A DNA stretch of 64,000 nt from Acidobacteriota bacterium (GTDB taxonomy: Bacteria > Acidobacteriota > Aminicenantia > Aminicenantales > Saccharicenantaceae). The DNA lies in contig JAWSUF010000012.1 in assembly GCA_033549365.1 (NCBI GenBank), forward strand, positions 1 through 64,000. Reading direction: 5' to 3'. The notes under the pieces are model-generated. The model ran no database searches and was not told the DNA's origin. It saw only the letters and a program-made list of their open reading frames with translations. Positions 36,099 through 45,697 of the stretch are shown one piece after another. The first letter of the stretch is position 1; the number at the start of each line of letters is the position of its first letter. Position numbers and translations under genes: made by a program.

Positions 36099-37457
36099 TT
36101 ATTCGCGGGACTTTTGATCCCGGCCGGCCAGCAGCGTCTCGATCTCCTCGATCTCCTTGGGAACGCCGGCCGTTAAAACCTTGCATCCGTCGCGGGTGAT
36201 AAGGACGGTGTCCTCGATGCGGATGCCGAAGCCCTTCTCGGGATAATACAAGCCCGGCTCGATGGCGAAAACCATCCCTTCCTTGAGCACCCCGCCGAGT
36301 GGAACGTCGTGAACGGAAAGCCCGACGCCGTGGCCGAATCCGCCCAGAAGACCGCGGGCGTCGATGCCCTTGGCTTTCATGACGGCGGCAACGTGGTCAC
36401 GGACGGACTGAGAAGTCGCCTCTGGCCGATAAGCTTCGATGCAGGCCTTCTGGACTTCGAGCACTGTCCGGTAGGCCTCTCTCTGCTCGTCCGTGAAACG
36501 GCCTGAAGCCGGCCAGGTCCGGGTGATGTCCATGGTCAGATTATCGAGATCGGCTCCGAAATCCATGAGGATGAGGTCCCCTTCCTCGACGCGGCGGGAG
36601 TTCTTGTCGTAGTGCCAAACGCAGGAGTTGGGCCCCGAACCCACGATGGGCGCATAAGCCGGCCCCTTGGCTCCATGTTTCAAAATGACGAAAACGGCCG
36701 CGGCCTCGATTTCATATTCAAAGACGCCGGGCTTTCCGGCCAGCATGGCCTGTCTGACGGCCGCCGCCGAAATCCGGCCGTTCCGCCTGAGTATTTCGAT
36801 TTCCTCGGCGGACTTGATGACCCGCAGGGCGTCGATCGCCGGAGCGACATCGAGGAATTCCATCTGCGGGTAGCGTTCTTTCAGTTTGGCGAGGCGGTGA
36901 CCGTCGATGGCAATCTGATCATTGTAATGGGTGCGGGCCCGGCGTGCCGCCATGAGCGCGGTTTCGGACCGCGACTGATCCATGGTGTCCCGCGGCGAAA
37001 GCCGGACATGGAAGCGTCCCTTGAAACGAGCCAGGTTGCGGGCCAGGAACTCGTCGAAATAGCTCGTCGGATAAATGTCGGTGAAGCCGGTCTTGGATTT
37101 ACCTTCCGGGTCCTTGAGGAGATTCGGGCCATCGACCATTTCCTCGCGCGGGGTCAGCAGAGGCAGGAAAAGAAATGCCTGCCGCTCAGCAGGCATTATG
37201 ATGAGTTTCGCGCCGAGGGCTTCGATCCCGGAAAAATAGAAGAAATCGTTGTCCTGGCGGAAGTGGGCGCCGGCCGGCACGGCCGCATCGCCGAAGAGGA
37301 TGACGGCCCCGTTGCCGAGGTTTTCCATCAGGGCGGTCCGGCGGCGATCGAATTCCTCCCGAGTGAAGCCCGTCCTCTGTCCAAAGGCCGGGATGACGGC
37401 AAGCATGGTCAAAAGAATTGCGGCGGAAAACACTTTGAAACGTGCGGTTTTCATCAT
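36099..37457 (-). CDS. pepP: Exported Xaa-Pro aminopeptidase (M24B)
   Basis: A 452-residue pita-bread peptidase that removes N-terminal residues next to proline. An N-terminal signal-like hydrophobic stretch (SAAILLTMLAVIPAFGQ) suggests a periplasmic form. The creatinase N domain (about 25-180) precedes the metal site: LMDFGADLDNLTMDITRTW near 270-288 with the two aspartates, GFGHGVGLSVHD near 358 with His, EPGLY near 390 and RIEDTVLIT near 405 with the glutamates. ATG 37457 has GAGGAGG nine bases upstream; an earlier in-frame ATG overlaps that site and is rejected. Confidence 0.92.
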   Translation of the reverse strand: MMKTARFKVFSAAILLTMLAVIPAFGQRTGFTREEFDRRRTALMENLGNGAVILFGDAAVPAGAHFRQDNDFFYFSGIEALGAKLIIMPAERQAFLFLPLLTPREEMVDGPNLLKDPEGKSKTGFTDIYPTSYFDEFLARNLARFKGRFHVRLSPRDTMDQSRSETALMAARRARTHYNDQIAIDGHRLAKLKERYPQMEFLDVAPAIDALRVIKSAEEIEILRRNGRISAAAVRQAMLAGKPGVFEYEIEAAAVFVILKHGAKGPAYAPIVGSGPNSCVWHYDKNSRRVEEGDLILMDFGADLDNLTMDITRTWPASGRFTDEQREAYRTVLEVQKACIEAYRPEATSQSVRDHVAAVMKAKGIDARGLLGGFGHGVGLSVHDVPLGGVLKEGMVFAIEPGLYYPEKGFGIRIEDTVLITRDGCKVLTAGVPKEIEEIETLLAGRDQKSRE

Positions 37458-37529
37458 GGCGGGGCACCTCCTCATTGAGAGGTCAGTGTAAGCCATTAAC
37501 GGAGCAAGGTCAATTTGGAGGCCTCAGGT

Positions 37530-38507
37530 TCAGGCCTTGCCGAGAACCATGGACAGCAGGGCCATCCGGACATAGAGACCATATTCCATCTGGCGGAAAT
37601 AGGCGGCCCGCGGGTCATCGTCGAAATCGACGTTGATTTCGTTGACGCGCGGGAGAGGATGCATGACGATCATTTTCGGCTTGGCCGCCTTCATGACGGC
37701 CTTGTCGATGACATAGGCACCCTGCGCCGAGTTGTAGACATCCTCGCTCGGAAATCGTTCTCTCTGGACGCGGGTGACATAAAGGACGTCGGTTTCAGGG
37801 AGGACCTGATCCAAGGCCGTGTGTTCGGCTTGAGATATCCCCTTGGCATCGAGTTCGGCGATGATTTCGGGAGGCATCCGCAGGATTTCGGGTGAGACAT
37901 AATGGATCTTCGCATTGTAGAGCGACATGAGCCGGGCCAGGGAGTGAACGGTCCGCCCGTACTTGAGGTCGCCCAGCATGGTTATCGTCAATTTATCCAG
38001 GCGGCCGAGTTCCTCATGGATGGTAAAACCGTCCAGAAGAGCCTGCGTGGGGTGTTCGCCGACGCCGTCACCGGCGTTGATGACCGGCTTGCGGGCGGCT
38101 TCGGAGGCGATGGCCGCCGAACCGAGTTCGGGATGGCGGATGACAATGACATCGGCATAGCATTCCAGAGTCCGGATTGTGTCGGGCAGGCTTTCGCCCT
38201 TGGCCACGGAGGAGTAATGCACTTCGTTGATGGAGATCACACTGCCGCCCAGACGCTGCATGGCGGCGACGAAGGAGGATGAGGTTCGAGTCGACGGTTC
38301 ATAAAAGAGGTTGGCCAGGATTTTTCCCTTGAGAAGGTCGAAGGTGCCGACCCGCTCGACCATGACCCGCATTTCGTGGGCCACCGCATAAATATATTCC
38401 AGGTCGGCGCGGCTGAACTGCTTGGTGGAGATAATGTCCTTGCCGTACCAGGGCGCGGTTCGCTGATCGCCGAAAGGCAGGTGGGGATTTTTGGCGTGAG
38501 CAGGCAT
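37530..38507 (-). CDS. pyrB: Aspartate carbamoyltransferase catalytic subunit
   Basis: A 325-residue enzyme of pyrimidine synthesis, joining carbamoyl phosphate to aspartate. The carbamoyl-phosphate loop [12 protein letters not shown] near 67-78 and the motif [18 protein letters not shown] near 142-159 are intact, as is [10 protein letters not shown] near 283. The ribosome binding site AAGGAGG precedes the ATG by 6 bases. No pyrC, pyrI or carA gene is next to it. It lies divergent from the methyltransferase with the (AG) tract. Confidence 0.95.
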   Translation of the reverse strand: MPAHAKNPHLPFGDQRTAPWYGKDIISTKQFSRADLEYIYAVAHEMRVMVERVGTFDLLKGKILANLFYEPSTRTSSSFVAAMQRLGGSVISINEVHYSSVAKGESLPDTIRTLECYADVIVIRHPELGSAAIASEAARKPVINAGDGVGEHPTQALLDGFTIHEELGRLDKLTITMLGDLKYGRTVHSLARLMSLYNAKIHYVSPEILRMPPEIIAELDAKGISQAEHTALDQVLPETDVLYVTRVQRERFPSEDVYNSAQGAYVIDKAVMKAAKPKMIVMHPLPRVNEINVDFDDDPRAAYFRQMEYGLYVRMALLSMVLGKA

Positions 38508-38572
38508 CGGGACCTCCTTGATCTTCGCTCCATGCTACATCAGGATCGAAGAGGGAGTCAACTTGAAAGGAA

Positions 38573-38601
38573 TTGCAACACCATGGGAGTTTTGTTATGA
38601 T
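38573..38601 (+). promoter_or_regulatory. Sigma70 promoter upstream of the (AG)18 methyltransferase locus
   Basis: TTGCAA (38573-38578), 17 bases, then TATGAT (38596-38601). The expected transcript start near 38608 leaves about 30 bases to the ATG at 38637, which has GAGGG four bases before it. Confidence 0.55.
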
Positions 38602-38636
38602 ATTTATCAGGATTCAAGTGATACTTCGAGGGTGAA

Positions 38637-38730
<94 letters not shown>

Positions 38731-38747
<17 letters not shown>

Positions 38748-39426
38748 ATCGATCCCGGCTCCTTCTGATTACGACAAAGCCTGGTCGGCTTACTCCGCGC
38801 GATGGGACCGCGAGGTCCGGAAAACCGGCCACCGTTTTCTCGGCGACGAGTGGGGAACGCCGGATCTCACGGAAAAAGTCGTCGGCGATTTCGTCTCCCC
38901 CTACCTGAGATCCGGAGACGAGGTCCTCGAAATCGGCTGCGGCGGCGGTAAATACAGCGAGATCCTGGCTTCACGCGATATCCGTCTGGTTTGCGGCGAC
39001 GTATCCCGGCACATGCTCGAGCGCACGAAAAATCGACTCGCCGGCCGTTCAAACGTCCGCTTCGCCAAGCTCAACGGATGCAACCTGAACTCGTTTTCCG
39101 ACGCCGCCTTCGATCTCATTTTTTCCTTTGATGTTTTTGTCCACCTGGACATCGAAGACACGTTTTCCTACCTCGGGGAGATCCGCCGGACTCTGAAACC
39201 CAGCGGATACGGAGTCCTGCATTTCGCCAACCTGATTTCCGAGGACGGCTGGAAAAAATTCGAAACGGAGTCCGTATTCAATATCGGCGGTCACAAGCAC
39301 TTCGACCGATTCCGCTTCCTGACCTGGGAAATCGTGGAAAAGATGGTGACCCACTTCGATTTCCGCATTCTCGACTCTTGGAAAGAACCCTGGCGGGATA
39401 TTCTCGTTGTTTTCCAAAAACCCTGA
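38731..39426 (+). CDS. SAM-dependent methyltransferase (class I), possibly phase-variable
   Basis: A Rossmann-fold methyltransferase of about 231 residues. Motif I is VLEIGCGGGKYSEIL near 69-83, the acidic residue of motif II is in LVCGDVSRHML near 91-101, and motif IV appears as FDLIFSFDVFVHLDIED. The C-terminal part resembles Methyltransf_11/25 enzymes acting on small molecules, lipids or glycans; the target is unknown. No ATG start exists in this frame. The TTG at 38731 right after the (AG)18 tract is the first possible start as sequenced. If the tract changes by +1 or -2 units the frame joins ATG 38637 with its ribosome binding site and promoter. Confidence 0.8.
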
Positions 39427-39593
39427 CCTGCCCCGACCTGAGATTAAGGTTGCCGATCATCCATCGCTGCGCGGATTCCAGCGCCGGGCAAGCCTGATCG
39501 CCGGGGTTCAAACGGGCTGAAGACGAGAGCTGTCAGTGACTTCCATCGGTCCAAGCAGGTTGAAAAGGCCGGAAGAGGCGACGGCTTCTCAGT

Positions 39594-39623
39594 TTGACCG
39601 CGGGAGGCCGGCGGGTTTATCAT
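39594..39623 (+). promoter_or_regulatory. Candidate sigma70 promoter of the tricorn-like protease gene
   Basis: TTGACC (39594-39599), 18 bases, then TATCAT (39618-39623), about 40 bases before ATG 39663. The 236-base gap before this gene holds nothing else recognisable. Confidence 0.4.
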
Positions 39624-39662
39624 TTTGAAGCGCCCTCTGACTCCGGAGAAAGGAGACCCAAA

Positions 39663-42600
39663 ATGAAATCCGGAAACCCTGTCCTTCGAAATATTGAATA
39701 TTGCCGGTTTTCTTTAAGCCTCATCGCAGCCGTATGGCTTACCGCTGTCGCCGCATTCGCCGCAGGACCGGCTTCCCCGTCCTGGCTGCGCTATCCGGCC
39801 ATCTCGCCCGACGGCTCCACAATCGTCTTCGTCTACAAAGGAGACATCTACCGGGTTTCCTCATCCGGAGGTTCCGCCGTCCCCCTGACCCTGCACGAAG
39901 CCCACGATTTCAAGCCTGTCTGGAGCCCCGACGGAAAGACCATCGCTTTCGCCAGCGACCGCTTCGGCAACTTCGACATCTTCATCATATCGGCCGAAGG
40001 CGGTCCGGCCCGCCGCCTGACTTCCCATTCGGCGGCTGAAATCCCCTTCACCTTCAGCCCGGACGGGCGGGATGTTTATTTCGGCGCGGCCCGGACGGAC
40101 ACGGCCGCCCACCGCGGCTTTCCCACCGGATATCTGCCCGAGCTCTACCGGGTGCCCGTTGACGGTGGACGGGCCGTTCAGGTTCTGACGACCCCGGCCG
40201 AAGATGTTCATCTCAGCCGGGACGGACGCTATTTGATCTATCACGACAAGAAAGGCGGCGAAAACGAGTGGCGCAAACGCCACACTTCGGCCGTCACCCG
40301 CGACATTTGGGTCTTCGACACACAGACCGGCCGCCATACCAAGATCACGAAGTCCGACGGCGAGGACCGCAGTCCCGTTTTCACAAACGGCGACACGGAA
40401 TTCCATTACCTGAGCGAGGAAAGCGGCACGTTCAACGTCCATCGGATGAGCGTCGAGGGCGGCCCCTCGGCTCAGGTGACGACCTTTAAAACCCATCCCG
40501 TCCGTTTCCTGAGTGCGGCCGTTGACGGCACCCTGTGTTTCGGCTGGGACGGCGGGATCTATACCCAACGCGAAGGCGGAGAGCCGCAGCGCATTTCAAT
40601 CACCTTGTCCGCCGACGCCCGCACCAACAATGAGGTCGTCGTCCCGATCAGCGGGGGCGCACGGGAGTTTGCCGTTGCGCCGAGCGGCAAGGAGATCGCC
40701 GTCATCGTCCGCGGCAGCGTGTTCGCCTCCAACGTCGACGGCGGCATGACCAAACGCGTGACTTCGTCAGGCGGCCGGGAACGGGGCGTCTCCTTCTCCC
40801 CGGACGGCCAGGCTCTCCTCTACGCCTCACAGCGCAGCGGGCGCTGGGGGATTTATGAGACACGGCGAACCCGGCCCGAGGAACCTTATTTCTACGCCTC
40901 CACGGTTCTCGAGGAAACGCCCGTGATCGTCAACGAGCACCAGAACACCCAGCCCGCCTACTCGCCCGACGGCAAAGAGATCGCCTACATCGAGAACCGC
41001 ATGACGCTCAAGGTCCTCAATCTCGAGTCGAAACAAACCCGGACCCTGCTCACGGACCGGGAGCTCTTTTCCATGCGCGACAATGACCAGCACTTCGAGT
41101 GGAGCCCGGACGGACGCTGGATCCTTTTCCACCTGTCCGTTCCCGGCTTCAGTCCCGGCGAGATGGGACTCGTCAAGGCCGACGGAACGGAAAAGGCCGT
41201 CAATCTGACCCTGAGCGGATTCGACGACCGCCGTCCGAAATGGATTCTCGGCGGGACCGCCGCGATCTGGTTCAGCAACCGCGACGGCCTGAAGTCCGTG
41301 GCCTGGAGCGGCGGGACCCAGAGCGACGCCTATGCCCTGTTCTTCACGCGCGAGGCCTGGGACCGCTTCCGCCTGAGCAAGGAAGACGCCGCCTTGCTCA
41401 AGGACATCGAGGAGAAAAAAGCCAAGGACGAAAAGCCCAAGGACGGCAAAGACGCCGACGACAAGAAAGAGGTCAAGGAACTGGTGATCGATTGGGACGG
41501 TCTCGAACAACGAAGAGCCCGGCTGACCCTCCATTCATCGTCTCTCGGCGACGCCCTGGTCAACCGGGACGGAGACACGCTCTATTACCTGGCCCGATTC
41601 GAACGCGGGTTGAACCTGTGGACGACCGACCTCAAGACACGGGAAACGAAAATGCTCGCCGCCCTCAACGCCTCAAGCGGCACGCTGGCCTGGGACAAGG
41701 ACCATAAATCCATTTTCCTTCTGGCCGACGGCGGGTTGTCGAAGATCGATCCGTCGAGCGGTAAGCGCGACACCATCGTCTTCCGCGGCGAAATGACCGT
41801 CGATCAGGCCGCCGAGCGAAAAGAGATGTTCGAACATGTCTGGAGGAGGACTCTCGAAACGTTCTATACGGACGGACATCATGGAGCGGACTGGACGGCT
41901 CTTAAATCCGAATACGAAAAGCATCTTCCGGACATCGGCAACAACCACGAGCTCGCCGAACTTCTCAGCGAACTTTTGGGCGAGCTCAACGTCAGCCACA
42001 GCGGGGCCCGCTTCAATGCGTCCGTTGAAAACGCCGATGAAACCGCCTCCCTGGGCGTCATCGCCGACCCCGCCTATCCAGGCCCGGGAATGAGGATTGT
42101 GGAAGTCATTTCAGGGGGGCCGCTGGACAAGGCCGGTTTGGACATCGCACCGGGAACGATCATCGAGTCCGTCGACGGACGGACGATCGGAGCCGGAGAG
42201 GATCCGGCCCCGTTCCTCAACCGCAAGGCCGGACAAAACACGCTTCTCGTCCTGAGCCATAACGGGAAAAAGCGCGAGGTCGCCGTCAAACCCGTGACAC
42301 CCCGCGAGGAGGCGGCCCTTCTTTATCGAAGATGGGTCCGGCGCAACCGGGACGAAGTCGACAGGCTGAGCGGCGGACGGCTGGGCTACATTCACGTTCC
42401 CAGCATGAGCGACGGAGCCTACCGCTCGGCTTTCGATGAGGTCATGGGAAGATTCGCCGACCGGGAGGGTTTGGTGGTCGATACCCGGTTCAACGGCGGC
42501 GGGGACTTGGTCGCCGACCTGGCCATGTTCCTGAGCGGCGAGAAATTCATGAACTACACGACGGACACACGGAGCGCCGGCTACGAGCCCAATTTCCGCT

Positions 42601-42929
42601 GGACCAAACCCAGCATCTCGCTCGTCAACGAGGCCAACTACAGCGATGGGCATTGTTACGCCGCCGCTTATCAGATGATGAAGATCGGAAAACTTGTCGG
42701 CATGCCCGTCCCGGGAACCTGCACCTTCGCCGGTTGGGAAGCGCTCGGCGAGACCGGCATCCGCTGGGGTGTCCCGCCGCTTGGAGTCAAAGTTGCGGGC
42801 ATCGGCTATCTTGAAAACCATCAGACCGAACCCGACATCCTTGTCCGGAACTCTTTCGAAGCGCTCGCCGAAGGACGGGACGAACAACTGGAGGCCGCCG
42901 TCGCCGAACTCCTCAAGAAGATCCAATAG
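39663..42929 (+). CDS. Tricorn-type serine protease (exported)
   Basis: A 1088-residue protein with a signal peptide (LSLIAAVWLTAVAAFAAG). Residues about 35-560 hold WD40-like PD40 repeats forming propellers (for example ISPDGSTIVFVYKGDIYRV, SPDGKTIAFASDRFGNFDIF). A Lys/Asp-rich linker at about 583-606 is followed by a helical core, a PDZ domain at about 800-875 and an S41-type protease domain at 900-1080 with the nucleophile serine in NEANYSDGHCYAAAYQ near 992 and a glutamate in ENHQTEPDI near 1050. It degrades peptides in the periplasm or at the surface. ATG 39663 has AAGGAG upstream. Archaeal tricorn is cytoplasmic; the bacterial homologues with signals are exported. Confidence 0.9.
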   Translation: MKSGNPVLRNIEYCRFSLSLIAAVWLTAVAAFAAGPASPSWLRYPAISPDGSTIVFVYKGDIYRVSSSGGSAVPLTLHEAHDFKPVWSPDGKTIAFASDRFGNFDIFIISAEGGPARRLTSHSAAEIPFTFSPDGRDVYFGAARTDTAAHRGFPTGYLPELYRVPVDGGRAVQVLTTPAEDVHLSRDGRYLIYHDKKGGENEWRKRHTSAVTRDIWVFDTQTGRHTKITKSDGEDRSPVFTNGDTEFHYLSEESGTFNVHRMSVEGGPSAQVTTFKTHPVRFLSAAVDGTLCFGWDGGIYTQREGGEPQRISITLSADARTNNEVVVPISGGAREFAVAPSGKEIAVIVRGSVFASNVDGGMTKRVTSSGGRERGVSFSPDGQALLYASQRSGRWGIYETRRTRPEEPYFYASTVLEETPVIVNEHQNTQPAYSPDGKEIAYIENRMTLKVLNLESKQTRTLLTDRELFSMRDNDQHFEWSPDGRWILFHLSVPGFSPGEMGLVKADGTEKAVNLTLSGFDDRRPKWILGGTAAIWFSNRDGLKSVAWSGGTQSDAYALFFTREAWDRFRLSKEDAALLKDIEEKKAKDEKPKDGKDADDKKEVKELVIDWDGLEQRRARLTLHSSSLGDALVNRDGDTLYYLARFERGLNLWTTDLKTRETKMLAALNASSGTLAWDKDHKSIFLLADGGLSKIDPSSGKRDTIVFRGEMTVDQAAERKEMFEHVWRRTLETFYTDGHHGADWTALKSEYEKHLPDIGNNHELAELLSELLGELNVSHSGARFNASVENADETASLGVIADPAYPGPGMRIVEVISGGPLDKAGLDIAPGTIIESVDGRTIGAGEDPAPFLNRKAGQNTLLVLSHNGKKREVAVKPVTPREEAALLYRRWVRRNRDEVDRLSGGRLGYIHVPSMSDGAYRSAFDEVMGRFADREGLVVDTRFNGGGDLVADLAMFLSGEKFMNYTTDTRSAGYEPNFRWTKPSISLVNEANYSDGHCYAAAYQMMKIGKLVGMPVPGTCTFAGWEALGETGIRWGVPPLGVKVAGIGYLENHQTEPDILVRNSFEALAEGRDEQLEAAVAELLKKIQ

Positions 42930-43018
42930 ACGATCTTGATTCTTATCTTGATGCAATGATATGATTCGCCGGCCCATTTCGGGAACCGGGATCATAAGAA
43001 CGGAACGGGAATTCCATC

Positions 43019-45697
43019 ATGAACGAGCGCAAGCCGGGTTTTCGGCGCTACCGGACTCCAATGATCATCGGGTTGCTTGTCGCCGTCGGCTTCATCCTGA
43101 GAATATGGGGAACGGCCGGCGTCCACAACCGGGCCGACGATCATTTGCAGATCCGGCAGGCCCAAGCCGCCTATACGGAGTATTTCGAGGCGGACCTCGG
43201 CTATCCCGTTTTTTACCAATATCTGGGGGGATACCTTCTCAAGGGGCTGAACGCTTTTTTCCAGGTTATCGGAGCGGTCGAAAAAGGCCGCCTCATGGAG
43301 TGGGATTATCACACGACCGCACTCATCCTGAGGTTGCTGTCCGCCTTTTTCGGGGCCGCATCCATTCTGTTGACATTTCTCGTCGCCAAAAAACTGTTCG
43401 GGGAAACGGTCGGACTCCTGTCCGCCTTTTTTCTCTGCTTCGCCTACTACCACGTCCTTGTCGGCCATACCGCTCTTCTGGACAACCAAATGGGCTTTTT
43501 CATCCTCCCCGCCTTTCTGTTCACCATCGCCATCCTCCGCGAGGGGAAATCCATCTCCTACCTTCTCGCCGGATTGACGGCGGGGCTGGCCGTCGCATCC
43601 AAATACAACGCCGTCTTCATCGTCCTGACGATTCTCGTCGCTCATGTTCTCCGATGGGCGGGCAAAAAAAACATCGTGAAGATCCTTTTCGACGGGAAGC
43701 TTTTTCTGGCCGGCGGAGCCACCGTTTTCGGATTTATCGCGGGCAATCCCCCCATTTGGATGGCCTTCCGATGGTGGTGGTCCAACGTGACCCGCTACAG
43801 CCGGATATTGCGGCATCAGGACGAGTGGATGGTCGATCGGACTTTTTCCAATATCTGGGATTTCCTTCTCTATAACAAGTATACGGGCGCCGCAATCACC
43901 GTCCACTATTCCCTCAAAACGGCCCTGTTCGTCCTCCTGATCCTGGGATGTGTCCTGATGATCCGGCGGCGCGGAAAAGAGGACCTTCTTCTTCTCTCCT
44001 ATCCGTTTTTTACGATTCTCATCGGGCTGGGCTTCTTCGGGATCGTCCGGCCCCGGGAACATTTCGCCCTGATCCCGTTTTACGTCATCATCGCCGCCGC
44101 CGGTTTTCTCTGGATTCTGGAGAGGCTCAAAAAACTTCGCCCTTCGCGCGGAGCCGCCGCCGTTCTTGCGGCGGTTCTCCTGCTTGTTTCGTCCTATCCT
44201 TCCTTGAAGGTCGCCAAAGACATGTTGCGCCTGTTCAGCGAACGGGACACCTGCGAATACGGGGAAGACTGGATCTATGAGAATATTCCTCCGGGAAGCC
44301 GGAATATTTTCGAGACCTACACGTCTTTCATCCACACACCGTTTTCGAAATACACCGAAATCTTTCCGGACAGATACAAGCTCGGCGTTCACTTCATCTT
44401 TGGAAGTTCTTTGAAGGACCGGCCCTTCGAACGGCTGAGGAAAAACGCCCGGTTCGTTCACGTCTCGAATTTCCATCCTCAAAGATTCGGCGGCGGGGCC
44501 AAGTACTACCAAAAGGAGATTTCGTTTTACCGCAAAATCTTCCGGGAATTCACGCTTGTCAAAAGATTCGCGCTCAAGGAAATCTCCAGCAAGAGCCCGA
44601 CCCAGTTCATCTTTTCGACGAAACAGCTTCCTGAAAGAGATGTCCCCTTGATCTTTCCCCGACAGCTCTCACTGATTCAGAGAGAGCGGGACATGTTTTT
44701 CGACGCCCCCGGCGAGTATGGAAAAAGCAATCTCATCATCCGGCTCGAAGGCGGCCGGCGGGCTGTGAGGACAATCCTTTCGCCGCAACCCATCCGGGAG
44801 ATTGTCATCTTCGTCGCCGGAACAGGCGGAGAAAAGGTTCGGATCGGTCGCGATGTTCTGACCGTCGGCCTAGGGGGAAACGCCGTCCATCGCCTGTCCT
44901 CCGTTCGCCGGATTCGGGCCTTCTCCGAACCCGGCACTCGCGTGGACATTCAGTCCCTGGATGCACGGCCCCTGCTCATCAAAATTCATTTCGAGCCGCT
45001 GAGGATCGGATATGAATATTTCCAAATCGGGATGTGGGAGGAAGCCGCCGCCCGTTTTGCCGAGGCGCTCGAAAGGCATCCGGAAAATCCCGACGCCGCG
45101 GCATATCTCCAGGCCTCGCTGCGAAAAATGTTACGGGATTTCGAACCCCTGTCGGCCCGGGAATGGAACAGAGCTTTGTCCGTTTATGACCTCGAAGATA
45201 TGGACGACTGGACGCGGCGCATGGAAAGACTGACGGGGATGGATGTGGAGTTTCTCATCGATTCTCTGGCGCTCTATCTCGAAGCCGAGGATCTCGAGGA
45301 GAGCCTTCCCGTTGTCTTCGACCGGGCCTTTCTGAACGGGAAGGCGCTTCTCGTCGAACGGGACGCGCGGCTGAATCTGCCGTTTTTCCTGCCTGGAGAT
45401 TACACGGCCGAAATCATGGTATTCTCTCCCGGCGGCATTCCCGACGCGGACGTTGAAATCGTTTCGGGAGATCGCGCGCGAACTCCGGCGGCCGGCGGCC
45501 CGGCGGCGGACGGATTCTGGAAATGGGAGATCCCTTTCCGGAACGATCGAGGCGAAGTGTCTCTCCATGTGGGGATCGGGGATTTTCCCGTGATCATCGA
45601 CAACATCCAAATCCGGCCGGATGTCCGGAAGTTCTTCCTTGATAAAAAGATGGAGCTGGCGTTTCACGACCTGGAGAAGGAGGCAGAACGGCCGTGA
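43019..45697 (+). CDS. GT-C-fold membrane glycosyltransferase with TPR-like and beta C-terminal domains
   Basis: An 892-residue protein of the ArnT/PMT-type (GT39/GT83-like) family. Eight to ten membrane helices fill residues about 15-405. The first luminal loop has the acidic pair HNRADDHLQIRQAQAAY near 37-53, where such enzymes bind the lipid-linked sugar donor. The C-terminal half is soluble: a beta region, one TPR-like unit (YEYFQIGMWEEAAARFAEAL near 660-680) and a sandwich domain beginning SLALYLEAEDLEE near 740. It probably transfers a sugar from a polyprenyl phosphate on the periplasmic face. The next gene's GTG overlaps its stop by four bases. Confidence 0.85.
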   Translation: MNERKPGFRRYRTPMIIGLLVAVGFILRIWGTAGVHNRADDHLQIRQAQAAYTEYFEADLGYPVFYQYLGGYLLKGLNAFFQVIGAVEKGRLMEWDYHTTALILRLLSAFFGAASILLTFLVAKKLFGETVGLLSAFFLCFAYYHVLVGHTALLDNQMGFFILPAFLFTIAILREGKSISYLLAGLTAGLAVASKYNAVFIVLTILVAHVLRWAGKKNIVKILFDGKLFLAGGATVFGFIAGNPPIWMAFRWWWSNVTRYSRILRHQDEWMVDRTFSNIWDFLLYNKYTGAAITVHYSLKTALFVLLILGCVLMIRRRGKEDLLLLSYPFFTILIGLGFFGIVRPREHFALIPFYVIIAAAGFLWILERLKKLRPSRGAAAVLAAVLLLVSSYPSLKVAKDMLRLFSERDTCEYGEDWIYENIPPGSRNIFETYTSFIHTPFSKYTEIFPDRYKLGVHFIFGSSLKDRPFERLRKNARFVHVSNFHPQRFGGGAKYYQKEISFYRKIFREFTLVKRFALKEISSKSPTQFIFSTKQLPERDVPLIFPRQLSLIQRERDMFFDAPGEYGKSNLIIRLEGGRRAVRTILSPQPIREIVIFVAGTGGEKVRIGRDVLTVGLGGNAVHRLSSVRRIRAFSEPGTRVDIQSLDARPLLIKIHFEPLRIGYEYFQIGMWEEAAARFAEALERHPENPDAAAYLQASLRKMLRDFEPLSAREWNRALSVYDLEDMDDWTRRMERLTGMDVEFLIDSLALYLEAEDLEESLPVVFDRAFLNGKALLVERDARLNLPFFLPGDYTAEIMVFSPGGIPDADVEIVSGDRARTPAAGGPAADGFWKWEIPFRNDRGEVSLHVGIGDFPVIIDNIQIRPDVRKFFLDKKMELAFHDLEKEAERP

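Noticed and set aside
42992-44512. 506-codon frame opposite the GT-C gene
   Set aside because: Antisense shadow, rich in Glu, Asp, Lys and Gly; the plus-strand gene has membrane helices and a coupled downstream partner.
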